Below, piece by piece: positions 7,696 to 17,788 of a DNA stretch of 20,753 nt (the stretch's first letter is position 1; every line of letters begins with the position of its first letter). The notes beneath the pieces are model-generated. The model saw only the letters and a list, made by a program, of their open reading frames with translations, was not told where the DNA came from and ran no database searches. Made by a program: the position numbers and the translations under genes. Origin of the DNA: Opitutia bacterium UBA957 (GTDB taxonomy: Bacteria > Verrucomicrobiota > Verrucomicrobiia > Opitutales > UBA953); contig DBCN01000155.1 in NCBI GenBank assembly GCA_002293065.1, forward strand, positions 1 to 20,753. Reading direction: 5' to 3'.

Positions 7696-10600
7696 ATGCC
7701 CCCCACGCACAAGCGAGGTTTTTCGCTCGTCCTCTCACTCACCATCATGGCCGCGATGGTGATGCTGGTCATCGTCCTCGCCGCATTCCTCCAAGTGGAG
7801 AGTCGCCTCGCCAGCACGCACTCGGCCTATCTCCGGGCCCGCATGAACGCGACCGTCGCGGGCCGGCTCGCCGTCGCCCAGCTGCAGACGCTGGTCGGAC
7901 ACGACCAGCGCGTGACCGCCCGCATCGACCTGCTCGATGGCACCAAGCCAGGCACCTCCCTGAACACCTACCTGCAGAGCAAATCCTCCACCAGCGTCGC
8001 CGAAGACAAACGCGCATGGACGGGCGTCTGGGCCACCGGTGGCGCCGATCAATCGAAAGTCCGCGACTGGCTCGTCAGCGATCCCGATAAGCGCCTGTTC
8101 CTCGGCTACCTCGTTTCGGCCGATCCCAGCACGGGCTTGGCCGTAGCGAACATGTCCCCGAATCGACTGCTGAAGACCAGCGAGGCCGGACCGATGGACC
8201 AGTTGCTGCGGAGCGCGGCGACGGCGACGAGCGCCAGCGTGCGCACGGTCCCCCTCCTCGCGTATGGCACGATCGCCCGCGACGCCAAAGCGGACACCCG
8301 CGTGAAAATCCCGCCGCTGCCTTTGCCCGGAGCCGGAACGAACGACGTCCCCCTCGGCAACTACGCCTGGTGGACCGGCGACGAAAGCGTCAAGGCCAAG
8401 GTCAACCTGACGGAAACCTTCACCGCGACTCCCAGCGTTTGGGACAAGGGTTACCTCTACAGCGCGGCCCGACGCACGGGCCAGGAAACGCTCGGCGGCA
8501 GCACCGCCCTCGCTTGGCCCAACTTCAAGCTCTGGTCCGACACCGACCTCGCCTCCGTCGGCGGGTCCAAACTCTCCTACGCAAGTTCCGGCAGCGACCT
8601 CGGGGCTTGGGCGGCCGGCGTCACGGCCAACCCCGCCAACGGCACCATCGCGGCCGATACGGTCGCCAAGTACTACGGCGACATCACCCTGCGCTCCTAC
8701 GGCGTGCTCTCGGACACCTACAACGGCGGACTCCGGACCGACCTTTCGATCGCGTTCGAACTGCCGCATGAGGACTTCAAACTCCTCCGGGAGTTCCACG
8801 ACAGCCCAGGCGCCCCGGGCGACCGCAACATCATCAACCTAGCGGGTGCCTTCGGCTTTTCCGCTTCGAATACGCCGTCATTCGCGGAGTGGGGCGATTC
8901 GAGCAACAAACTCGGGTTCGTCTTCGAGGCCCCGATCCCGAACAACACCAGCGGCCCCTCCGCCGTACCGCCGGCCGCGGGCACCAACCAAGCGCTCATC
9001 GACCAAGGTCCGCGTTCGGTCCCGGCCACCGCCACCTTCGCCAATGGCGCCAAAGACTATGCGGGGGATGACTGGACGGTGCGTGGCCCGACCTGGCTGC
9101 TGATGCGCAATTTCTACCGCCTGTATAAGCGCGAACTCGAAACCACCGGGGCGCGCGGCCAGCCGGCCAGCGCCGCGGACGCCTGGTTCGCCCGCACCGC
9201 CGAACCGTTCACCTACAGCTCGGGCGTCACCGGTTGGAGCTGCGTCGGCGATCCCTCGGGCCCGGCCTACCTCGGCGAGAAGTACAATGCCGGCGTCCTC
9301 CACCGCAAGGCCCGCATGCTCAATTACGGCGGCGGCAACTGGGTCCGCAGCACCTACCAGCCGCACCAGTTCTCGTCGGTCCGCTGGTCGACCGGGGGAG
9401 GTCAGTATCCCCAACCGACCGCGATGAAGCTCGCGCCCACCATCCTCCGCCACACGCAACGCTGGGGCGTGATCTACAACCAAGACACCCTCGGCGTGAC
9501 CTTCGACCCGATCATCACGTTGCACAACCCCTACAACGTGGCGCTCGAATTCACCGGGTTCGGCGCCTACTTCAACAAGTACTACCCGCTGGCGCTCACC
9601 TTCTCGCGCATCAACCCGACGACGGGCGGCGAAGAGCCGCTCAACCTCAACGGCGTGAACACCAACGGGCTCTCCTTCGCCAATGGCGTGTTCTATCCGC
9701 AGACGAACGGCTTCAACCGTTCCTTCGCCATCCGCTGGGTCGCCAACGAAGGCGCGACCCTGCGCATGAATCCCGGGGAAGTCGTCGTCATCGGTTGCGA
9801 AGGCTCGACGAATACGGGCCTCTCCAACAACGGCGCCTCCATCATCCGCTCCGGCCGCAGCTACGACCCCGACAAGGCCCGCCACTACTACCGCATCTTG
9901 GGCGACGGCGGCAGCGTCGCGACCGCCACGGGTGGCTACCCCATCATCAGCCGCATGTACGCGGCGTGGGTGCCGACCTCGGGCTCCAACGCCGACGGCA
10001 ACAACGCATCCGGCGGCTACTGGGATGGCCTCTTCATCAACTACAACCTGATGCACTACAAGCGGGACAATGGCTCCGCGACCTTCCCCCTTGCGAAGAT
10101 CTGGGGCGGCGAAAACTACGCCGAGTGCGACGGCTCCGACGAAGGCCTCATCAACCGGACGGGCTTCTTCACCTGCTTCTACCCCGATGCCCTCACGGCC
10201 CGCAAGGTCCTGGCCCAGAAAACGATCACGCGGACCGGCGAAGCCTCCAACGCGCCCTACATCGAACGCACGTTCGTCGGGGTGATGGACCTGCGCTGGC
10301 GCTCCCCGGTGGACGCCCGCACGGTCGACAACCTTTCGACGGGGAATGGCCGCGGAGTCGGGGCGGGCACCGCCTCGCCGCTCGTCGCGGATATGCGCTA
10401 CGACGCGACGGACCCGCGCGACTGGGATGCCGATTCCCTGCAGACGCCGCCGATGATCCTCAGCTTCTACCCGGACCCGGGCTCGTTCACCCCGGTCGAC
10501 ATGACGTCGACCAACAAGGGCTACTACGGCAACAGCTACAAACTCAACGAAGGTCGCACGGAAACCGTGCTCTTCGAAGTGCCCCAGCGCCCGATGCTCT

Positions 10601-12093
10601 CGCTGACCGGCCTGGGCCACGTGCAGTTCGGCACCTACGCGACGCAACCCGCCTACACCGTCGGCAACAGTTTCCCCCACATCGGCCTGCCGAACACGGC
10701 GAAGACGCTCTATTGGCCCAACTCATGCGTCAGCCCGATTTCGCGCGTTGACAACGGCACGGCCGACTTCGGCACCGACAACGGCAACACCTCGACCATC
10801 CGGACGGATAGCGCCTTCCTGGCCAACCTCGCCCTATGGGACCGCTACTTCTTCTCCGGCGCCAACGCCGCCATGCCCAACGTCGCCCGCAACACCTTCT
10901 CGGGGGGCGTCTCCACGCGCAACCCGGCGCCCGCCGTCGTCACGGCCGGCAAGCAGAAACCCGGCCTCGCCGAGGTTTGGGATGAGCTGGCCATCGGCAA
11001 CAAGCCGCTCGCCAACAAACGCTTCGTCTGGGGCCGTTTCAGCGACAGCCGCAGCGACACCGAGCTGAGGAACGATTTCTACCGCAAGCCCACTTCGACG
11101 CCGCGCCCCGCCGGCGAACTCCCCTCCCGGCCCGAGCGCGTCGCGAAGCAATTCCTTTATGAAGGCGCCTTCAACGTGAACTCGACGTCCAAGGAAGCTT
11201 GGCGCCTGATGCTCACCTCGCTCCGCGGCGTCGATGCGTCCGGCAACTCGGTGTTCAGCCGCTTCGGCATCCCGCCCAACACCACGGACACGCAAGGCGC
11301 GGGCTCCTATTGGGGCCTGAAATTCCATAGCCTCACCGACGCCGAGATCGACAAGTTGGCCGACAACATCGTCGTCGAGGTCCGCCGCCGCGGACCCTTC
11401 ATGAGCATCGCGGACTTCGTCAACCGTCGGCTCACCAACCAGGCCACCGGCCTCAAGGGCCCGCTGCAGGCGGCCATCGACGCTTCCGGCCTCAACGATT
11501 ATGCCGTGGCTTCGGGCAAGATGAAGGAAGGCTTCAACACCAAATCCACCGTCCCGGGTGGCCGCTTCCCGCAGGCGAAGGCCTACGATCCCGCCGCCTA
11601 CTCGAAATCCTCGAACTCCCCGGGGCCGGGCAGCTTCCCCGTGCAGGCCGGTTCACATTCGCACCTCCTGCAGATGCAGGTCCTCAACGCGATCGGACCG
11701 TCCTTGACCGTCCGCGGCGACACGTTCGTGGTCCGGGCCTACGGCGAAAGCCTCAACGCCAACGGCGAAGTCGCCGGCAAGGCGTGGGTCGAATTGACCG
11801 TGCAGCGCATGCCCGAACTGCTGATTCCGGACGACAAGGAGCCGACGGTGGCCATTGGCGCCCTCCCGGTCGGCAGCAGCATCACCGTGCCGACCGGGGG
11901 CAGTTCCGGCGGCGACAACTCGGGCGGCGGTGGTGGGTTCGGTGGCTATCGCCACCCCACCTTCACCAACTACGCGACTTCCCCGATCATGGAGCGCTGG
12001 GCGCGCAACAAGGACGCCAGCCGCGTGAACAACCTGCTCGGCCGACGCTTCAAGATCACTTCCGTCCGCTGGCTCCGCGACTCCGACATCTGA
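7696..12093 (+). CDS. Verru_Chthon cassette protein A-like giant protein, copy 2 (GspK/PilX-like N-terminus)
   Basis: This 1465-residue paralogue of the protein at 1866 begins with G8-F9-S10-L11 and a helix to about residue 32. From that Gly through VES the two copies differ at only one of 29 residues, yet long internal stretches between conserved blocks are unrelated in length and sequence. Shared blocks include WTGVWATGG, GDESVKAKVNL (DE..K.NL pattern), SDTYNGGL, RGPTW followed by YKREL, HNPYN.ALEF, RTDSAFLANLALWDRYFF, PLANKR, FNVNSTS, LTDAEID with RRRGPFMSIADFVNRRL (about 1213-1246), and DTFVVRAYGE. A Gly/Ser-rich linker at about 1398-1416, absent from copy 1, precedes the conserved LGRRFK..S.RWL end. 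As in copy 1 there is no Glu at +5, so it resembles GspK/PilX-type minor pseudopilins rather than major pilins. No ribosome binding site is visible; TAATTT at 7684-7689 is a weak -10 candidate. The gene is followed 4 bp later by a small exported protein gene, repeating the arrangement of module 1. Confidence 0.8.
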   Translation: MPPTHKRGFSLVLSLTIMAAMVMLVIVLAAFLQVESRLASTHSAYLRARMNATVAGRLAVAQLQTLVGHDQRVTARIDLLDGTKPGTSLNTYLQSKSSTSVAEDKRAWTGVWATGGADQSKVRDWLVSDPDKRLFLGYLVSADPSTGLAVANMSPNRLLKTSEAGPMDQLLRSAATATSASVRTVPLLAYGTIARDAKADTRVKIPPLPLPGAGTNDVPLGNYAWWTGDESVKAKVNLTETFTATPSVWDKGYLYSAARRTGQETLGGSTALAWPNFKLWSDTDLASVGGSKLSYASSGSDLGAWAAGVTANPANGTIAADTVAKYYGDITLRSYGVLSDTYNGGLRTDLSIAFELPHEDFKLLREFHDSPGAPGDRNIINLAGAFGFSASNTPSFAEWGDSSNKLGFVFEAPIPNNTSGPSAVPPAAGTNQALIDQGPRSVPATATFANGAKDYAGDDWTVRGPTWLLMRNFYRLYKRELETTGARGQPASAADAWFARTAEPFTYSSGVTGWSCVGDPSGPAYLGEKYNAGVLHRKARMLNYGGGNWVRSTYQPHQFSSVRWSTGGGQYPQPTAMKLAPTILRHTQRWGVIYNQDTLGVTFDPIITLHNPYNVALEFTGFGAYFNKYYPLALTFSRINPTTGGEEPLNLNGVNTNGLSFANGVFYPQTNGFNRSFAIRWVANEGATLRMNPGEVVVIGCEGSTNTGLSNNGASIIRSGRSYDPDKARHYYRILGDGGSVATATGGYPIISRMYAAWVPTSGSNADGNNASGGYWDGLFINYNLMHYKRDNGSATFPLAKIWGGENYAECDGSDEGLINRTGFFTCFYPDALTARKVLAQKTITRTGEASNAPYIERTFVGVMDLRWRSPVDARTVDNLSTGNGRGVGAGTASPLVADMRYDATDPRDWDADSLQTPPMILSFYPDPGSFTPVDMTSTNKGYYGNSYKLNEGRTETVLFEVPQRPMLSLTGLGHVQFGTYATQPAYTVGNSFPHIGLPNTAKTLYWPNSCVSPISRVDNGTADFGTDNGNTSTIRTDSAFLANLALWDRYFFSGANAAMPNVARNTFSGGVSTRNPAPAVVTAGKQKPGLAEVWDELAIGNKPLANKRFVWGRFSDSRSDTELRNDFYRKPTSTPRPAGELPSRPERVAKQFLYEGAFNVNSTSKEAWRLMLTSLRGVDASGNSVFSRFGIPPNTTDTQGAGSYWGLKFHSLTDAEIDKLADNIVVEVRRRGPFMSIADFVNRRLTNQATGLKGPLQAAIDASGLNDYAVASGKMKEGFNTKSTVPGGRFPQAKAYDPAAYSKSSNSPGPGSFPVQAGSHSHLLQMQVLNAIGPSLTVRGDTFVVRAYGESLNANGEVAGKAWVELTVQRMPELLIPDDKEPTVAIGALPVGSSITVPTGGSSGGDNSGGGGGFGGYRHPTFTNYATSPIMERWARNKDASRVNNLLGRRFKITSVRWLRDSDI

Positions 12094-12097
12094 CCGC

Positions 12098-12919
12098 ATG
12101 CGACTTTTCCTTTTCCTCGTCACCGCCCTTTCCCTCGCCGCCGCGCCGGAACCGCCGCCCGAGCGGAGGTGCACGTTACGGCTCGCTTGGTGGGCCAGCC
12201 CGGCGGAGCGCGTCGAACTCGCCATCGTGCAGGGCAAGGAAATCGTCCCCGTCGTCGCGCTGGAAATGAACCTCGACCTCTCCAAGGACTACCGCGGGGC
12301 CGCCCAGTTGACGATTGTGCGCAAGAAAGGCGTGAACGAAAAGGTCGAGGCGTTCGACCCGGAGAAACTTTACGCGCAACCGACGACCCCCGCACCCAAG
12401 CCCGACGCCAAGCCCAAGCCGGAGCCCGCCAAGAAAGAAAAAGCCGACGAGTGGGCCGCCTTTGCGACCGTGGCCTTGCCCGACTCTCCCGATGTCGGCG
12501 TCTTGTTGCTGATGGCCCCGGACGGTTCGTGCGCCGGCCGGGCCTTCGATTACGAGGCAGGCCGCTTTCCCTATGGCTCCATCCGCGTCGTGAACCTTTC
12601 GGCGATGACGCTGGCGGGCGAAATCGACAGCAAGGGCTTTCGCCTGGCCCCGGGGAGTTCCGACCTACTCCCGGTGATCTTCCGCGAACGCCAGACGAGC
12701 CACATCAAACTCGCGGCCTTGTTGCCCAACGACGGCTTCGAGCCCATCCTCGGCACCAAGATCGCCGGTCGACCCAATCGTCGCTCCCTGGTCTTCATCC
12801 TGCAGACCGGCGTGTCGACGGATGGTCGTCCGCTGTTCGAGAGCCGCAGCATCGAGAGCGTGGAGCCCGTGGTCCCCGTGGTCCCGCCGCCCGCCAACGG
12901 CAAGCCTGCGGTCCAATGA
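12098..12919 (+). CDS. Small exported protein of unrecognised family, paralogue 2
   Basis: This 273-residue protein is a paralogue of the one at 6814. A signal peptide (MRLFLFLVTALSLAAA, cleavage near residue 16) is followed by C25-TLRLAWW, matching C31-ALRFAWW of paralogue 1. A Pro/Lys-rich insert at about 94-116 is unique to this copy. Next come PDVGVLLLMAPDGSCAGRAF with C145, FPYG at 157-160 and VNLS at 165-168, GTKI (219-222) and SLVFILQTG (230-238), then a Val/Pro-rich tail. The order and spacing of these blocks are the same as in paralogue 1. It starts 4 bp after the giant gene and its stop overlaps the next gene by 4 bp (ATGA). Its function is unknown; export and association with the giant protein are inferred from the signal peptide and the conserved gene order. 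Confidence 0.8.
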   Translation: MRLFLFLVTALSLAAAPEPPPERRCTLRLAWWASPAERVELAIVQGKEIVPVVALEMNLDLSKDYRGAAQLTIVRKKGVNEKVEAFDPEKLYAQPTTPAPKPDAKPKPEPAKKEKADEWAAFATVALPDSPDVGVLLLMAPDGSCAGRAFDYEAGRFPYGSIRVVNLSAMTLAGEIDSKGFRLAPGSSDLLPVIFRERQTSHIKLAALLPNDGFEPILGTKIAGRPNRRSLVFILQTGVSTDGRPLFESRSIESVEPVVPVVPPPANGKPAVQ

Positions 12920-13632
12920 GGCGGCTCTGGCTTAGCCTCTGGGCGCTGCCGCAACTCTGGGCGGCAGAAACCCCCGCGCCGACGCCCGACCCGGATGGCC
13001 AAGGCTCTTGGGTCATCCAAGCCTGTTGGGCGGGCACGCCGGGAGGAAAAGTCCACCTCGTCACGCGGCCGACCCAGCAAGCGATCCCGCTGCAAGCCCA
13101 GGCCGGCGCCATCATCGCCAACGCCATCATCCCTCCCTGCGAGTCGGTGGAGCTTTGGGTGGCGAACGCGCCCCAAGCGAAGCGGGTGGCGATTTTCCCG
13201 CGGCCACAGGCGGGAAGACGCTTCATCCTCGTGATGCAAGGTGAACACCCGGCCGCCATGCGCGCTTGGCTGGTCCCCGCCGACCTCGAGGTCTTCCCTT
13301 GGGGCTCCGGATGCCTGTTGAACCTATCGGACAAACGTCTTCGTTGCCGGCTGAACGACCAAGTCGGGGAAGTCGACCCGGGGAAGTCGGGTGTCCTCCC
13401 TTTCATCGCGACGGAACGCACCAGCGCGCACCTCACGCTGGATTACCTGGAGGGAGGGAAATGGCTGCCCGATTGCTCGACCAAGACCATCCTCACGCCC
13501 GCCCGACGCTTCATCATGGTCGTGGGCCCAGGACTAGCGGCCCAAGGCCCCCTGCCCAAGGAAACGGTGGTGGAAACGAACCCCGCCCCGCTTACAGCGC
13601 CGACGCCGCCGCCGAATCCGCCAGCCAAGTGA
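12916..13632 (+). CDS. Small exported protein of unrecognised family, paralogue 3 (divergent)
   Basis: This 238-residue protein is the most divergent member of the family. The ATG overlaps the preceding stop (ATGA). A much longer open frame runs back into the previous gene, but this ATG gives a proper signal peptide (MRRLWLSLWALPQLWAA) and so is preferred. The mature part keeps a Cys-Trp near the start (ACWAG, C37-W38) in place of the AWW motif, then FPWG at 127-130, LNLS at 135-138, STKTI at 188-192 and RRFIMVVG at 197-204, with a Pro-rich C-terminus. Extra Cys residues (75, 133, 144, 187) could form disulfides in the periplasm. It closes module 2. No terminator follows: its last 41 bp overlap the convergent phosphogluconolactonase gene. 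Confidence 0.75.
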   Translation: MRRLWLSLWALPQLWAAETPAPTPDPDGQGSWVIQACWAGTPGGKVHLVTRPTQQAIPLQAQAGAIIANAIIPPCESVELWVANAPQAKRVAIFPRPQAGRRFILVMQGEHPAAMRAWLVPADLEVFPWGSGCLLNLSDKRLRCRLNDQVGEVDPGKSGVLPFIATERTSAHLTLDYLEGGKWLPDCSTKTILTPARRFIMVVGPGLAAQGPLPKETVVETNPAPLTAPTPPPNPPAK

Positions 13633-14311
13633 CCTTGTGCGCCAGCGCGCGCAGGACTTGGCCAGGATAGCGGGCCGGCTCGAACTCACCCGCGCACACG
13701 CTGAGCAAGGCCGCCGCCTTGGACTGACCATTGACGAGCACGACCACGGAGCCGCATTGGGCCAAGCCGGCTTCGGTGATCGTCAGGCGCCAACCGCGGC
13801 CCGGCCACTCGGTCGCGACGAAGCGCGGGAGTCCCGGAGCCCCGATCAGGGGGCACTGCGGCCAGAGGGAGGCGATGTGGCTGTCATCCCCCAAGCCGAG
13901 CACGCAAAGATCGTAGGCCCGATGAGGCTGGGCCTGCCAGGCAGCCTCATCGGCGGCGGCGGCGGCGGCGGGAGCCAACTCCACGGGCCAAGGCTGACGA
14001 CAGGTGGCGGGGACCCCGAGCGGATCGAGAAGACCACGCGCGGCATGACCGAAGTTGGAGTCGTCGGAACCCAGGGGGACGCAGCGCTCGTCGCTCACAT
14101 GCCAAGTCACCCGCTCCAAGGCCTGCGGCGTCAACGCGCCGGTCGTCGCCGCCCAAACATAGAAAGCCTTGGGGGTCGACCCACCGCTGAGGGCCACGGT
14201 CGCCGGACCGCGCGCCGCCAAGGCGTTGATGCGGCGGGCGAGCTCGACGAAGGACTCGTCGCGCGTACGCACGAGGACTTCGCCGGCGGAAGTCAGCAGG
14301 GAGGAAGACAT
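13592..14311 (-). CDS. pgl: 6-phosphogluconolactonase
   Basis: This 239-residue protein matches the DevB/SOL-type 6-phosphogluconolactonase in length and motifs. It would hydrolyse 6-phosphogluconolactone to 6-phosphogluconate in the oxidative pentose phosphate pathway, in the cytoplasm. Visible motifs are LSGGSTPKAFY (41-51, phosphate binding), WHVSDERCVP (70-79), SNFGHA (85-90) and LGLGDDSHIASLWP (138-151). The last is usually LG.G.DGHTASLFP, so Gly and Thr are replaced here (DSHIAS) while the catalytic His is kept. LTITEAGL and the Lys of GQSKAAAL follow as expected. The ATG at 14311 is used because an in-frame extension upstream would cross the nrdA terminator and run into nrdA. No Shine-Dalgarno sequence is visible; the leader is pyrimidine-rich. 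No zwf or gnd is present in the window. Confidence 0.88.
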   Translation of the reverse strand: MSSSLLTSAGEVLVRTRDESFVELARRINALAARGPATVALSGGSTPKAFYVWAATTGALTPQALERVTWHVSDERCVPLGSDDSNFGHAARGLLDPLGVPATCRQPWPVELAPAAAAAADEAAWQAQPHRAYDLCVLGLGDDSHIASLWPQCPLIGAPGLPRFVATEWPGRGWRLTITEAGLAQCGSVVVLVNGQSKAAALLSVCAGEFEPARYPGQVLRALAHKVTWLADSAAASAL

Positions 14312-14360
14312 GCGTCGAGGGAAGGCGGTGGCCCGAAAAAGGCAACCTTGGCGACCAGGC

Positions 14361-14391
14361 CAAACAAAAGGGGCGGCCGCCTGGCCGCCCC
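14361..14391 (-). terminator. Intrinsic terminator downstream of nrdA
   Basis: A perfect 9-bp stem, GGGGCGGCC (14370-14378) with GGCCGCCCC (14383-14391), encloses a 4-base loop. Read on the minus strand it is followed by TTTTGTTTG. It starts 28 bp after the nrdA stop and lies 59 bp or more before the pgl start, so it should end the nrdB-nrdA transcript and separate pgl from it. The U-tract is interrupted by one G, so some read-through is possible. Confidence 0.8.
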
Positions 14392-14418
14392 CGAGGGACC
14401 CAGCGATGTCAGCCGACC

Positions 14419-17619
<3,201 letters not shown>

Positions 17620-17788
17620 GAGACGAAAAGGCGGAGCGGAGGAGTGGAGAAAAGATGGGGGAGAGGCGCTGCGGGCGTGGGCCCGCGGCGGATTAAATCA
17701 AAACGGAGTGTATCGGGGTGGTAAGAACAGGAAGCATGCCAAGACGGACGCGCAAGGGGGTGACGTCCGCGTTTGGCGAGAAATCGGC
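17620..17788 (-). other. nrdB-nrdA intergenic region with pyrimidine-rich leader and hairpin
   Basis: On the transcribed minus strand the bases just before the nrdA ATG (about 17620-17668) are almost all C and T, with no purine-rich ribosome binding site. Upstream of that, GCGGGC (17671-17676) and GCCCGC (17681-17686) form a 6-bp hairpin with a 4-base loop. It has no following T-tract, so it is not a typical terminator. No convincing separate nrdA promoter was found, so co-transcription with nrdB is assumed. Confidence 0.45.

Noticed and set aside
11896..11955. Gly/Ser-rich stretch in the second giant gene as a tandem repeat or phase-variable element
   Set aside because: The codons are mixed and not a regular nucleotide repeat; it is better explained as a flexible protein linker.
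12169..12915. An in-frame N-terminal extension of the third small protein gene, giving 487 residues
   Set aside because: The extension is an Arg-rich shadow of the preceding gene. The ATG at 12916 supplies a signal peptide and a 4-bp stop-start overlap.
17671..17686. GCGGGC/GCCCGC hairpin between nrdB and nrdA as a terminator
   Set aside because: The stem is only 6 bp and no T-tract follows on the transcribed strand, so it probably does not end the nrdB transcript.
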